Shown here one piece after another: positions 1 to 10,575 of a stretch of 64,000 nt of DNA (position 1 is its first letter; each line of letters starts with the position of its first letter). The DNA lies in contig MNCI01004661.1 of NCBI GenBank assembly GCA_015680685.1, positions 1,223,690 through 1,287,689 of the forward strand, written 5' to 3'. The DNA comes from Gnetum montanum. Lineage: Eukaryota; Streptophyta; Gnetopsida; Gnetales; Gnetaceae. Both the position numbers and the translations under genes were made by a program. Under the pieces are notes generated by a model, which had not been told where the DNA came from, made no database searches, and was given only the letters and a program-made list of their open reading frames with translations.

Positions 1-640
1 AGTAGTAGTTACAACAAGAAGAAGATTCGATAGGTGGTGGGGAGCCATTGGTTTACCATCTAGCATTGAGCCATGTCAATAAGATCACAAGGATCATTAG
101 TTGGCTAGAGGAAACCACCCCACTATTCTCAACATAGAGAATGTAGGCACTTGCAAGAACAAATCCTAGCTCCCAAGAAATTACAGTGTCCATACCTAGA
201 TAAGAATTCCTTGAAATCTCTAGGAATGTCATGACTTTCTTAGTGCACCTGGAGAAGGATGAGGGGCTACTGTCCTAGTGATGCAACACTGTGGACAATA
301 GAGAATGGCAAAGGTGATGGCCAACAAGGTAGCTAAAGTCCTAAAAGCTCCTATGGAATTTGTACTAGACATTGCCATCATGAATGATATTCAAACATTT
401 TTTAGAGCAAGAAGTGATTGGTTAAGTGCAGCCCAACATGAGGAGGTGTTGGAAAGACTAGTGGAAACTGGGCAACCGCTTTTGGAGATCTTTGATCTCT
501 CAGGTAAAATCACAACAACTTAGTCATAGCTACTAGAGACAAAGAATAAACTCATCATTACTAAAGCCTAACTATAGGCAACCACCACCAAGAACCAAAT
601 GTTGGCTACTAAACTTGTAGAGTTGCAGGCTCATTGAAAC
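1..640 (+). pseudogene. ORF2-like retroelement protein, internal fragment
   Basis: A decayed reading frame on the plus strand matches, in order, the middle of the ORF2 carried by element E (around 50200-50560). Shared landmarks are a MQH motif near 280, a helical stretch, a HEEVLERLVETGQPLLEIFDL segment at 447-504 (HEDVLN..LQTRQVMTTLFDI in element E), and a following TK.KLI segment. The longest open piece is 305-523, about 72 codons. No start or end is visible because the fragment runs off the left edge and dissolves after about 640. Function is unknown. In element E the corresponding region leads into a long coiled coil. It could belong to the element whose LTR-like sequence follows, or to an older element into which element A inserted. 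Confidence 0.45.
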
Positions 641-959
641 ACCACAAAAAAACTCATGTTGTAACTCATGACCTTCACCATTAAAATTAAGACAAAATCT
701 TGTTGTAAAATGTGCAGTTTGTAGTGCATGAGCTACAATCTCACATAATTCAATGTATTGGGGCTAAAAATGCTTCATAAGTTGCTATTGCCTCACTTCC
801 CAAGTGGAAAACGCTATATTAGGCATGTACTTAGGCTTGGGAAGGCTACAAATGCCTTGGGAGTTACCAAATTTGGGTCTGTCATGGTATTTATGTTGGT
901 CATGGCAGTTAATGCGCTGGAACAAATTGCAGTCAATGTATTAATTTATGGGCTTTCAC

Positions 960-1140
960 TTTTTACACCAAAACCAACATATTTTTGCTAGGAGAGGCCA
1001 AAGCTAGCTTACTTTTACTGGAAACACCATGGCCAATGTAGTTCTAATGAAAGCCAATGTATCTTTCCCAAGGCCAGCATATCTTTAGTGAAGACAATAC
1101 ATTTCCTTAGAGCTAATGTATTTTTTGAAACATAGCGTAT
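960..1140. repeat. Degenerate short repeat, CCARYRTATYTTT type
   Basis: About seven imperfect copies of a short block built on CCAACATATTTTT or CCAATGTATCTTT, spaced about 20-35 bases apart. The same motif reappears in greater number at 2090-2625. The copies are too diverged and irregularly spaced to call a clean satellite. Confidence 0.45.
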
Positions 1141-1194
1141 TTTTTATGACTTTTATGCATCAAACTCACCACAAAATTAAAAAATACGTTGAGG

Positions 1195-1856
1195 TTTGAT
1201 GGCCTATCACATCTACAATTTGCAGCAATCTATTAGCAATCATGGTAGAAAATTGTAGCAACATACCAACATTCAAAAGCCTATATAAATCAAATTCAAC
1301 CACATTAAAAAGACTTTTGACATTTTGAACATTCTAGAGCATTGCAGTTGAACATTGAGACTTTCAACACTATACACATTGCTAAGAGTCTAGTAGTCAT
1401 TCCACCATTTTCAACACCAATGTAGCAAATCTATACCTTAAGACCAATAAAATTTATTAGAAACTAAAGCTTGAAAGTACCTGGATCATGCAATTGACTG
1501 TAGGACACAATCTACCAATTTCACTAAACTTCAAGCATCACCTCTGCAACTCCTTGTGCATCTAAGCACATAACTTGTACACATTTGAACTCATTCTCTC
1601 CAACATTTTATTATTTTAATAGAATTTGATAGTTCATTTGTGTGTTTCAAGTTTATTATCTTGCACTTCAAGTTTATTTTGTGTATGTTTCAAATCTGCA
1701 TTTCCATGAATTTATTTATATCTATTTACAATTTCTAAGTCCCTGGGTGATCAATAGGATCATCCAGGGTGCCTTGGCTCCTCTTTTCTTAGAGGCCCTT
1801 AGGATTCGAAGTTAAACTGTTCCACTAGAGATCTTTGGTTTACCAACATGAATCTT
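1195..1856 (+). mobile_element. Candidate LTR of element A
   Basis: The stretch contains a TATA-like CTATATAAAT at 1281-1290 and an AATAAAATTTATT poly(A)-like site near 1446-1458. It is followed at 1859-1877 by TGGTGCAATAGTTTCTGGTG, a poor match to the tRNA-Asp-type primer-binding site of the other elements. The gag reading frame of element A begins about 1 kb downstream. No second LTR or target duplication was found, so the left boundary is a guess. Confidence 0.25.
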
Positions 1857-2089
1857 TTTGGTGCAATAGTTTCTGGTGCTAGAAGGAGGACCTCCACCCA
1901 AGTTCTTTGCCTAATCCTACTCTGCTATTACCCATTTAACAATTTTGATTGCAATTTAATTTAGTTTATTAAAATTTTCTGAAATAATAACTTTTAATCC
2001 TGCTAATAAAACCAACGCAACCATCCATTCTCCTACAATTTTTACTCATCATACTTATTACAATTAGTTTGGGTGTTGTCAAAAATTTC

Positions 2090-2625
2090 ACAATAGTTGC
2101 TGGAATTTGTTCAAAGCTAGCATATTTTTTGAAGGAACCTACTTCCTTCATACTTTTGCTAGTTACCATCCACTTCCTACTATGAAGTTTTCCTATTGGA
2201 TTTCTTGGAAAAGCCTAGCACATCTTTCCAAGAACCACCAACGTATCTTTTGATGCCCATCATATCTTGCACACCTCTCCCATAACCAGCGTATTAAAAT
2301 ACCAACATATTCTTGGCAGATCAAAAACCAACTTATTTGGTTTAAACCAGCATATTTTTTGTTGGAAATAACCCCAACATATCTTTTCAGAACCAACTTA
2401 GCGTATCTTTTACTCCAAAATCAAAACCCGGCTTATATTCTTAAAACCAGCATATTTTTTTTCATAGAAAAAACCTAATGTACTCTTTGTGTGCTTAGTG
2501 TATTTTTGCTGGAAAATCGGTGTATCTTTTGCAAGAACCTAGTGTATTTATTGCTAGGAAGGCTAGTGTACTTCTCCTGCAAAAAAATAGCCAACGTATT
2601 TCCTAGTGCAGGTTGGGTGAAGTAA
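2090..2625. repeat. Degenerate short repeat array in leader of element A
   Basis: More than a dozen imperfect copies of a motif like CCAACGTATCTTTT, CCAGCATATTTTTT or CTAGTGTATTTATT recur about every 25-45 bases, often with TTGCTGGAA or TTGCTAGGA after them. This is the same motif family as at 960-1140. It lies between the possible primer-binding site and the gag of element A, and no coding capacity is evident. Confidence 0.5.
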
Positions 2626-2829
2626 GATGTGTGAAAGCCGAAAACCTGCCTTTAACATTTTCCAAACCAGTTTCTTCTAATGATCAATTGTAGTGCAAGC
2701 CTTTTTTCCTTGCACTTTAAGACTCAAAAAATCCTGAAATCTATTAAATTTGAATTTTTACTAGTGCAGTGCATACTGCTACCATTGTCACTTGCACTGC
2801 ACTTGTAGTTGCAGTTTTAACCATCTTTC

Positions 2830-5800
2830 ATGGCTAAAACCATTTATACCTTGGGTAGTTCCATCTATGAGGATTCTCAATTCAAAAATTATATTGAATA
2901 TCTAGTTAATGCCTTTTACCAAGTTAACTATGTTGTCAATTAACTTGACCAAAATGGCCTCAAACCAAGATGTCATACATGTGTATGACCCCAAGGACCC
3001 CACTATTATTAAGTGTAGATAATTGCACAAACAGAGGGATCAAAGCCTAGATTTTGCCATCATAAATAAAGAGTGTTACAACTTTATACACACCAAAATC
3101 CAAGTTGGCCTCCTCATCCCATGTGCGAAAGCTGAGTCCAAGCATGAGTTTGAGTTGATCCACAGAAATGGAAGGAGTACATCCCTTCCCCATTTGACAC
3201 AATACAACTAAATGATATCCATACATGCATATTATCCTAAATGATAGAGATAGATGATTTGAGTGAAGAGGCCAACTCAGAGAATCTTCATGAAGAGCAT
3301 GATGAAGTTGAAGTCAAACCAAAGCCTGATAACTTCATAGGAAGCCATTTCCAACAATCGGCTCCACAAGCCACCACACCTAGTTTGACCTCTCCTACCT
3401 CATCTATGGGGAAGCTCTCTTAATCCTCTTCTCCTACCACCTATCCTACTATGCTTGGGTCAACACCCATCATAGCCACTCACCAAGCACAACCTATGCC
3501 TCAATCGACCTCCCTTTTCTCATCCATGCCTTTTGCCATGCAACCTTGATCTGCATGGTCATCACCTATGATGTTCACCACAACTCATCCCTTCTCCATA
3601 CCAATGAGCCCCTTAGTATAACTCTAGGTGACCCAAGCATCTCATATACCATTTGCCCCCTCTATTCCTCAAGTACTTGCTAAAACTTCATTTTCATTGT
3701 TTAACCCTCCTACAACCATGATGACCCAACCCCTTTCGTCCTTACCACTATCCATCGCAAGGTCATAAGCCTCCCAACTTCCCCCATAATAATTCATGCA
3801 AATCCCACAACCTACTAGAGTGCCTTAAGGTCTGGACTAGGCCTTCTAGATGATACAAGACCTCACAAAAGAGTTACATATACTCAAGGCCTCTACTACA
3901 CAAATGGTAAAAATAATGGACTTTTATCAAGATGATCCTATTAGTCCAACCATTCCACAAATAACCCTTCCTTTGGGCATTCTTATCCCACAATTCACAA
4001 AGTACAACGATGAGGATGATCCCAACACACACCTCACCACCTTCCGTTCTAAGTGTCTATTGCTACAAGCTTGGCCCCACATCATAATGTGAATATTCCC
4101 TATGCCCCTTACTGAGAAAGCCTTAGACTAGTACTGTGCATTACCAAGAGGATCTATTGCCTCACTAGAAGACTTGATATCATAGTTTGTGAATCATTTT
4201 AAGTATAACTTAAAACCAAATACCATCCTATACCAATTGATGAAAATTGAACAAGGGTCTCTTGAACCTATTTAGAAGTTCACCTAAAGATGGAATACTC
4301 TACTCAATCAGATTCCTAGGCCCATAGTCAAAATCCATCTTCTAACCATCTTCAAGGGGATGGTCAATGATTTCATCAAGTCTAAACTATATTATTTAGA
4401 CCCATAGTCCCTCAGTTAAGCTTTCTCACAAACTAAGAACATAGAGGATGCTACAAAGGCCAGCCATGATCCTGCCTATGTAGCATGTCAGAATAAACAC
4501 ATGAGGAAGGACAAAGAGAGGAAGAAATAAAACCATTTAGTCATGGCCATTGTGGCCAAAGATCATAAAACCACATAGTAGTTGAAAATAGATCAACCTA
4601 AGGCTCCTACCACAACTAACCAACCATTAACATCAAGGGTCTCTACATCAAACAACACAAGGCCTAACTTTGAGAGGAAAGATTAATCGAAGTATACTAA
4701 GGTTCCACTAAAACCATCTAAACTCCTTGACCAATTGCTTACGAGTGGTCTAATCCAATACAAACAAATGGATAAGAATGCTTGTAGGAGGCATGATTGA
4801 CTATGTGAAATTGCTAGGGATCCCACTCTAGCAACCAAGGCTAAACCACTAGTACTTAAATACTTTAAAGTTGATCAATTTTACCACTATCATCAATTGC
4901 CATGTCATGACACCAATTTTTTTTTATCCTTGAAGGATGATTTGCAAAAGATGATAGATAATAGAGAGCTAGTGTTGATGCCTCCAATCTAGTTAGGTCA
5001 TAAAACCAATTAATACAAGTGTATAAAGACCCATTGAAGCCAATAATGGCCCATACACAATAGCAACATTCAACACAATGGAGTCATTTGTGATTTAGAT
5101 ACCTCCTTGTGATGAGAGAGGCCCTTCAACTTCTTCTAGTTCAAGGAACATTTTTGCTCTAAGGATACCATCACTAATGCCTCCCAAAGAACCCTTTATC
5201 ATTAGAGTACTCCCTCCTACCACAACCAAAACTACAACCCAAGCTAATCAACATCCTCAAATGGTGGCCAATACAATAACTTCTTTATAGTCCAACAACA
5301 AGAAATCATCTAACAAGCAACACAAGAAGTCTATGCTAAAGCCAAAAACTAAGGAAAATAAGCAAGCAAAGGCTTGAAAGGAGGTGGGCCCACTAAATCC
5401 CAAACATGTTTAAGCCATTCCCATGATCTCTAATGCTCAAAATGCTTTAACTAGTCAACTAAGGGAGAACCCAAAACAACAAGAAAAGGGAAAGGGGGCT
5501 AAATCACAAACCTTGAAACATGAAGTTCATATCCTAGGTCAAATGGAGGAAGTCAAAGTCAATAAGAGTGAAAAACCAATAGCCATTGATAAAGACTTCC
5601 TCAATGCCATGGAATAATTAAAGTAATCCTTGAAATAAAATAATACTTTCCTTAGCTTGTACAACCTTGTGATGAATTCTTCTGCACACCATGAAGCCTT
5701 AGTAAAGATTTTAACTTCAATTTCCATCAGTGAGGATATCCTTGCTAATGAAGAGTCCATCCATGCAGTGATGGTACCACCCTCACCTAGGAAAGAAATG

Positions 5801-6150
5801 AAGTCAACTACACTAGTGTTTCACAATAGTAAGGTAAAAATCAACCCCTAGGATGGCAAGACAATGAGGATCCCTCTCGTCATAACTATAAGGGTTGGGC
5901 AGTACAAGATTCATAGGGTATGTTAATGATGGAGCAACCACTAACGTTATACCTTACACCATTGTTGAACAATTAGGTCTAGTAAAACATATACAAAACA
6001 CTCCTACCTTTGCTCTTAAATCCTTTAGTGGATCATGAGTTGCAGTAAAAGGTTCGATCTCTTTAAATTTTGTAGCGGGGGAATAATACCCCACAACAAC
6101 CAACTTCTTGATGGTGGAAGAGACACTAGGATTTAACCTCATCCTGAGGA
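2830..6150 (+). pseudogene. gag: gag-protease remnant of element A
   Basis: A long decayed Ty3/gypsy gag-protease region, broken by many stops. An acidic and Pro/Ser/Thr-rich N-terminal part (3241-3800) is followed by a retrotransposon-gag domain at about 3985-4330 (FTKYN.EDDPNTHL, then FPMPLTEKALD.Y.ALP, then LEDLIS.FVNHF). A Cys/His-containing patch near 4780-4960 (CRRHD, YHYHQLPCHDTN) resembles the HxxxGHDT segment of Tat-type gag. An aspartic protease at about 5915-6150 keeps NDGATTNVIPYTIVEQLGL at 5925-5981 and a degraded LILRRP flap end. RT, RNase H and integrase are not seen before the sequence turns AT-rich. This is a different subfamily from D/F, whose protease reads LLDSG..VNLI. Codon-level decay is heavy, so this is an old copy. 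Confidence 0.7.
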
Positions 6151-6199
6151 GGCCTTAGTTAGCTCAATTATAAGCAATTTCCTTTCCCATTCACTAAGA

Positions 6200-7550
6200 A
6201 ATTCAGCTACCTTATGAGGGAGATGAAGTAATTATTCATGGTGATAGTGTAGTTCCCTTGGTGGTCAAAAATGTTGACGTAGAGCAAGGGTCTGAAGTGG
6301 AGTTTTAGGAAGAAACTCCTACTATTATGAATAAAGTCAAGAAGCCCAATAGAACATATTAGACCGAAACCAACAACAACCAAACCATAGATGCACGATG
6401 GGAAGAGCTCCTTTTCAATGTGGTTAGCAAGGGAAATGAGGAGTGCAAGATTGTATAATAGAGACCCTATACATTTCCTAATCTCTCAAAGATTAGGAAA
6501 TAGCTACACAATTAAGTGTACCCCCTACTCACTTACCCCCTATGTCAATAATCATATGGCATTTTCTTTTTTATTTTTTTAGCCTAGTTTAAACTTTTGT
6601 TTACACGTATCACATATAATTTTTCTTTGCCATATTTTACTTTGTTTTACCCTTATTTTGCACATTGTTTACAACTTATTCTTATTTATAGCTTTCCTTT
6701 TATGCTTTTCCTTTTAAAACATAAAAATACCATAAAAATTTTAAAACTTGTAGAATCCATAAAAATTGCAAAACATGAATACTTATAAAAATTTTACAAT
6801 GGCCTACTAAGGCCGAAAACTAGTGGGATGGCCTACCAAGGCCTTAAACTAGCAATGCATTTATAACCTTTCTATTTTTTATTTTTATTATAGTCATTAT
6901 ACCTTAGTTTATACTTTGTTTGCCTAGTTACTTTACATTCTACATGTTGCAAATATTTTTACCTTACAGCCTTATGTCTTACCAAGGTACCTTTATTACA
7001 TGAGTAAAACGTAAATTACAGATAATATACATAAAACTAAAAATGCTAAAAAATATAGGAAAACTTTAAAAACAATAGTTATAACCAAAGTGTCTATAAC
7101 CCATAGCCATAGTCACACAATGTGGCAAAAGTTCAATCAACAATGACAATAAAATAAATAAGAGTCTAATAGCCATGGCTACACTATGTAGCAATAAAAT
7201 AAGTAAAAATCATGTGTCTCAATTGTCTACCAATGGCTAGGAATACCTAATAAAATAATAATAATGAAAATATCATGACATCAACACCATAACCAATGAC
7301 AACCGAAAGACATAATGAAACTGGTAGGACTAAGGCACAAGTGGAGGGGAAGGAGGAGCATCATCAACATTATCACCATTGGGGCCACTGCAATCACCTG
7401 GTGCCTGCACCAACCACAACAAAAACAAAACAAAAAAATTAATTAGTAACATGTGTATCCAAAAGTATAACGAAACAACAAAATGAAAATCAAAACAAAT
7501 ACAAACTAAACTAAAATATATTAAAATAAAAAAAACTTAAACAAATAAAC
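6200..7550. other. AT-rich non-coding stretch
   Basis: T-rich, then A-rich sequence with no supported gene. A short duplicated block with GGCCT/AGGCC palindromes lies at 6802-6850. On the minus strand, 7330-7404 reads as a 24-codon open end after a good splice-acceptor-like pyrimidine tract, but this is too short to call. The stretch probably holds the decayed 3' region of element A and the lost 3' part of element B. Confidence 0.5.
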
Positions 7551-7555
7551 CTAAG

Positions 7556-9500
7556 AAGGTTTGGGTGCAACATCACACTAGATTGTTGCAAATGTGACAC
7601 TATAGGGAAACATCCCTTAGGATATTCATATTGGTAGATTTTACATTTGTCATCATCTATTTTTGAACATGCAACCTCCTCAACTGCTACAGTCTTACCT
7701 TTCTACTAATAGTGTTCCCCTCATGTATCTTTTCTTCTCCTCCTATCTCTACTACCATTTTCTGTCTTCTTCTTCACCATCTTGAGAACAATTTGGAACT
7801 TCTCATCTAAGGAGTTTCGCATTTTATCCACCTTCGCCAATATGTTATTAAACAATTTCAGAATTAGTAAGATTTTTCTTGCACCACTTAATCTAGTGGT
7901 GCTTCCTCCTTTAAATCATATAAATGCATCTCCCTTTTGTGAATAGAGGAATCCCTATTCTACTTATCTGCACTTTCTCTCTTCTTCAACTCTTCTTCAT
8001 CTTTTGCCAACTAATGAATAAGCCTTTGGATCTACTAGGCTCTCATCTCTAAAATTCTTCTTTGGGCATAGACCCTCAGAGTTCTCTAGTTTTGTTTCAA
8101 AACTCATCTATAATGTTGTAAACTTGCTCCCTTTAAGAAAATCGATGGCCTGGGCATTAGTGAAAGAGGGAGCAATACCTATCTAAGGCTACATCCAAGG
8201 ATTCATGGTTTCCTTGCTTTCATCCTTGGATTTGTTTCCTTAAGTTGGACACTCATAAATATGTCTAGTACTTGTCATTAAATAGCTCTAGCATTGTGCT
8301 TCACCTTTGAATGAATTCTAGTTCCAAAGCCTAGTACCAACTTTTTGCTTCTTTAATGAATGTTCTTGGTAACAACCTTAGCTTCTTCCACTTATTCTTG
8401 ATGTTCTATAAGGCACATGTATCATGGAAATCTTGTAGATAATGTTGTGAATCAACATTATATTCCCCTTAAAACTTGAAAATATTCTTCATATCCAACC
8501 TTTTAATCCTACTATCTTTCTAATGTCTACTGAGGATTCAAACTACTTCTGAAACATTAAGCATGTTTCTAGTAGCTAGCAATGGTTCATCATAATTATC
8601 ATATTCATGATGACCCCTATCATAGCCATGCCTCCTATGATGTGTCCTGCTATGGCTTGTTACTCGATGACACTCCTCTTCTTCTTGTGGTCGTCTATGC
8701 TCCCAATCCTTGCCATTTCGATAGGCTTTCCTATCATCTCCATATCCATCTCGATCATTCCTTCTTCTATATTTATCATGGCTCTTTATATTACAATTTG
8801 ATGAAGAGGAGGATGTTAAAGGCAGTGGACTAGGAGAATAGTCCCTACTAGTTTGTCTATGATCCTTTGCTTCATCTTTCTCCTTATCTTTATCTTTCTC
8901 CTTGTCTTTGGATGAACTAGCAAATCTATCCTTTAATGTTTTTTGGGACTTAAACTCTATCCTTTCCTTATATTGGTTATTCTCCAAGGTTTATTTTAAC
9001 CTTTGGTGAAGGGTATCATCCTCAAAAAAATGAGGAGAATCTATGTACTAAGACAACCTTAAGAAGAAATCAGGGTCCTCTTTCTACAATTGTAGAAATA
9101 ATGATGTCAAGATTATTTTGCCTTTGGAGGCTTCATGGTGTGACTCCATGTGCTAATCCTTTCTAAGTTATTCTTCAAAGGGCTAATAGTCCCTAAAGGT
9201 ATGGTTTTTCACCTCATACTCTGGGCTTGATGATTCAATTCCCAACTTTATGAGATTGGCCATGAGCATGGCAAGAACAAACTAATCAAGAAGTAACAAA
9301 ATGTTACCCTCCATGTTCCTCCAGTGCAAGTGTTCATCTTGATGAAGAATGAAGGTGAAATCTAGATATTAGAAATTTGGATATTCATAGACCACCTTAA
9401 GCTACTGAGGCTTTTCACCGATATTCTTTTTAGTCCTATCCTATTGTTGATTGGATTCATCGACATGGGGTGGTGATTCACTTCTACAAGAAGAAGACAT
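7556..9500 (-). pseudogene. gag: gag of element B
   Basis: Minus-strand gag of the D/F type. It starts at an ATG (9498-9500) followed by four Ser/Cys codons, as in its relatives. In order it has an N-terminal domain (FTFILHQDEHLHWRNMEGN, about 9350), then a Lys/Asp/Glu- and Arg/Ser/His-rich section with a poly-Ser run (8538-8987, the longest open piece, 149 codons). The conserved DEPLLATRNML segment is at about 8555-8590. The capsid-type domain follows (about 8480-8150), then a C-terminal helical part. A Cys/His motif ending YEYPKGC lies near 7630. The frame vanishes at about 7556 with no protease, so the element is truncated here. Stops outside the open piece show that it is non-functional. 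Confidence 0.75.
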
Positions 9501-9641
9501 CTTAGTAATGTGTATTAACTATGCCTTGAGATAATTTTATTATTATTATTTTATATAAAAGAAGACTCACTATATTTTCCTTACAATGATTTTATATGAA
9601 TTTCTTATTTAACAATATTTAGCTCACTTAGCTAAACTAAG

Positions 9642-9659
9642 TTCCTAGCAACATTGCCA
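9642..9659 (-). promoter_or_regulatory. Primer-binding site of element B
   Basis: On the minus strand this reads TGGCAATGTTGCTAGGAA, a decayed form of the tRNA-Asp-type site TGGCGCCGTTGCCGGGGA. It sits one base inside the LTR end at 9661, which sets the element's orientation. Confidence 0.6.
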
Positions 9660-9660
9660 A

Positions 9661-9695
9661 TGATGAGTGATGGGTAGTTCTTATGCCTAACCATA
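9661..9695 (-). mobile_element. Element B LTR, first part (split by element C)
   Basis: The sequence begins TGATGAGTGATGGG next to the primer-binding site, the usual LTR edge of this group. After 35 bases it stops, because element C is inserted. The LTR resumes at 16999. The last five bases, CCATA, are the left copy of element C's target duplication. Confidence 0.7.
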
Positions 9696-10575
9696 TGATG
9701 AGTGGCGAGGTACCCCTACACCCAACCATGTGAATCACGGCCATTCACATGCGACTCAGTCAAATTTCATAGACTATAAGCACTTGCATACACCAAACTC
9801 TAACCAGCAAGATCTTGTGTTAGAATGGTCGTTGTCTTCCCAACCTCACTTGTGGTGTTCTGATGTAATGGTTAAGTGAGATTGAGGCAAATGATTTTTG
9901 TCTTTTCTCTTTATCTTCTGAAGTCTAATTCTTGAAATGAAATGTAAGAAATGGGATATTACGTAATCTATAATTATCATAATCTATCTCTTAACTCTTC
10001 CTAGCATAAGCATCTGCTCCCATCTTCCATGCACATCTTAAGCATCCCCTAACCACTACTGGGTTACCAGACGTTAAGTGTCACTAGGTTGCCAACTATT
10101 TGGTTTACATTTGAGATGGTCGTACTTATGGTTTTTACAAGATATAAAAGAGCGATGATGATTAAAGTGATAACAATGAAAACTTAAGGAATTATTAAAG
10201 CATAGAAATATTAAACTATTAAATGCTTAAATGACTAAATCCAATTACTACAAGGAATTCTTGAAAAGCTCATCTTTATTGTTGATCACGCTAATGGGCT
10301 CAAGTACATTAGTGCTCAAATAAAGAGTCGGACATCTTTCTCACACCTACTATGAGCACTTGGAAAATATTCTAACTCTCACAGGAACAAATTGCAAGAG
10401 TTTCACTACAACTACCAAAAAGATGACTAAGTGTGGCAGAAGCACACTTATTTATAGGCTAGAACAAACACTGCATAAATGAGGCCATGCAGATGCATGG
10501 ATAGATGTGTCAATAGGGCCGCGTCAATGCGACCGCATATATGGGGCCCCGTATACGTGGCCCAATCAATGACGG
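9696..10575 (-). mobile_element. Element C 3' LTR, end-truncated
   Basis: Aligns along its length with the 5' LTR at 16097-16998, including the TATA box (TATTTATA in plus orientation at 10449-10456) and the AATAAA hairpin (10273-10326). Its start in element orientation is missing: integrase codons reading AVAVID at about 10576 pass directly into LTR sequence. This is an internal deletion joining integrase to LTR. Confidence 0.85.

Noticed and set aside
758-991. 77-codon open stretch
   Set aside because: No family resemblance, no counterpart in the other elements, and it lies beside a degenerate repeat.
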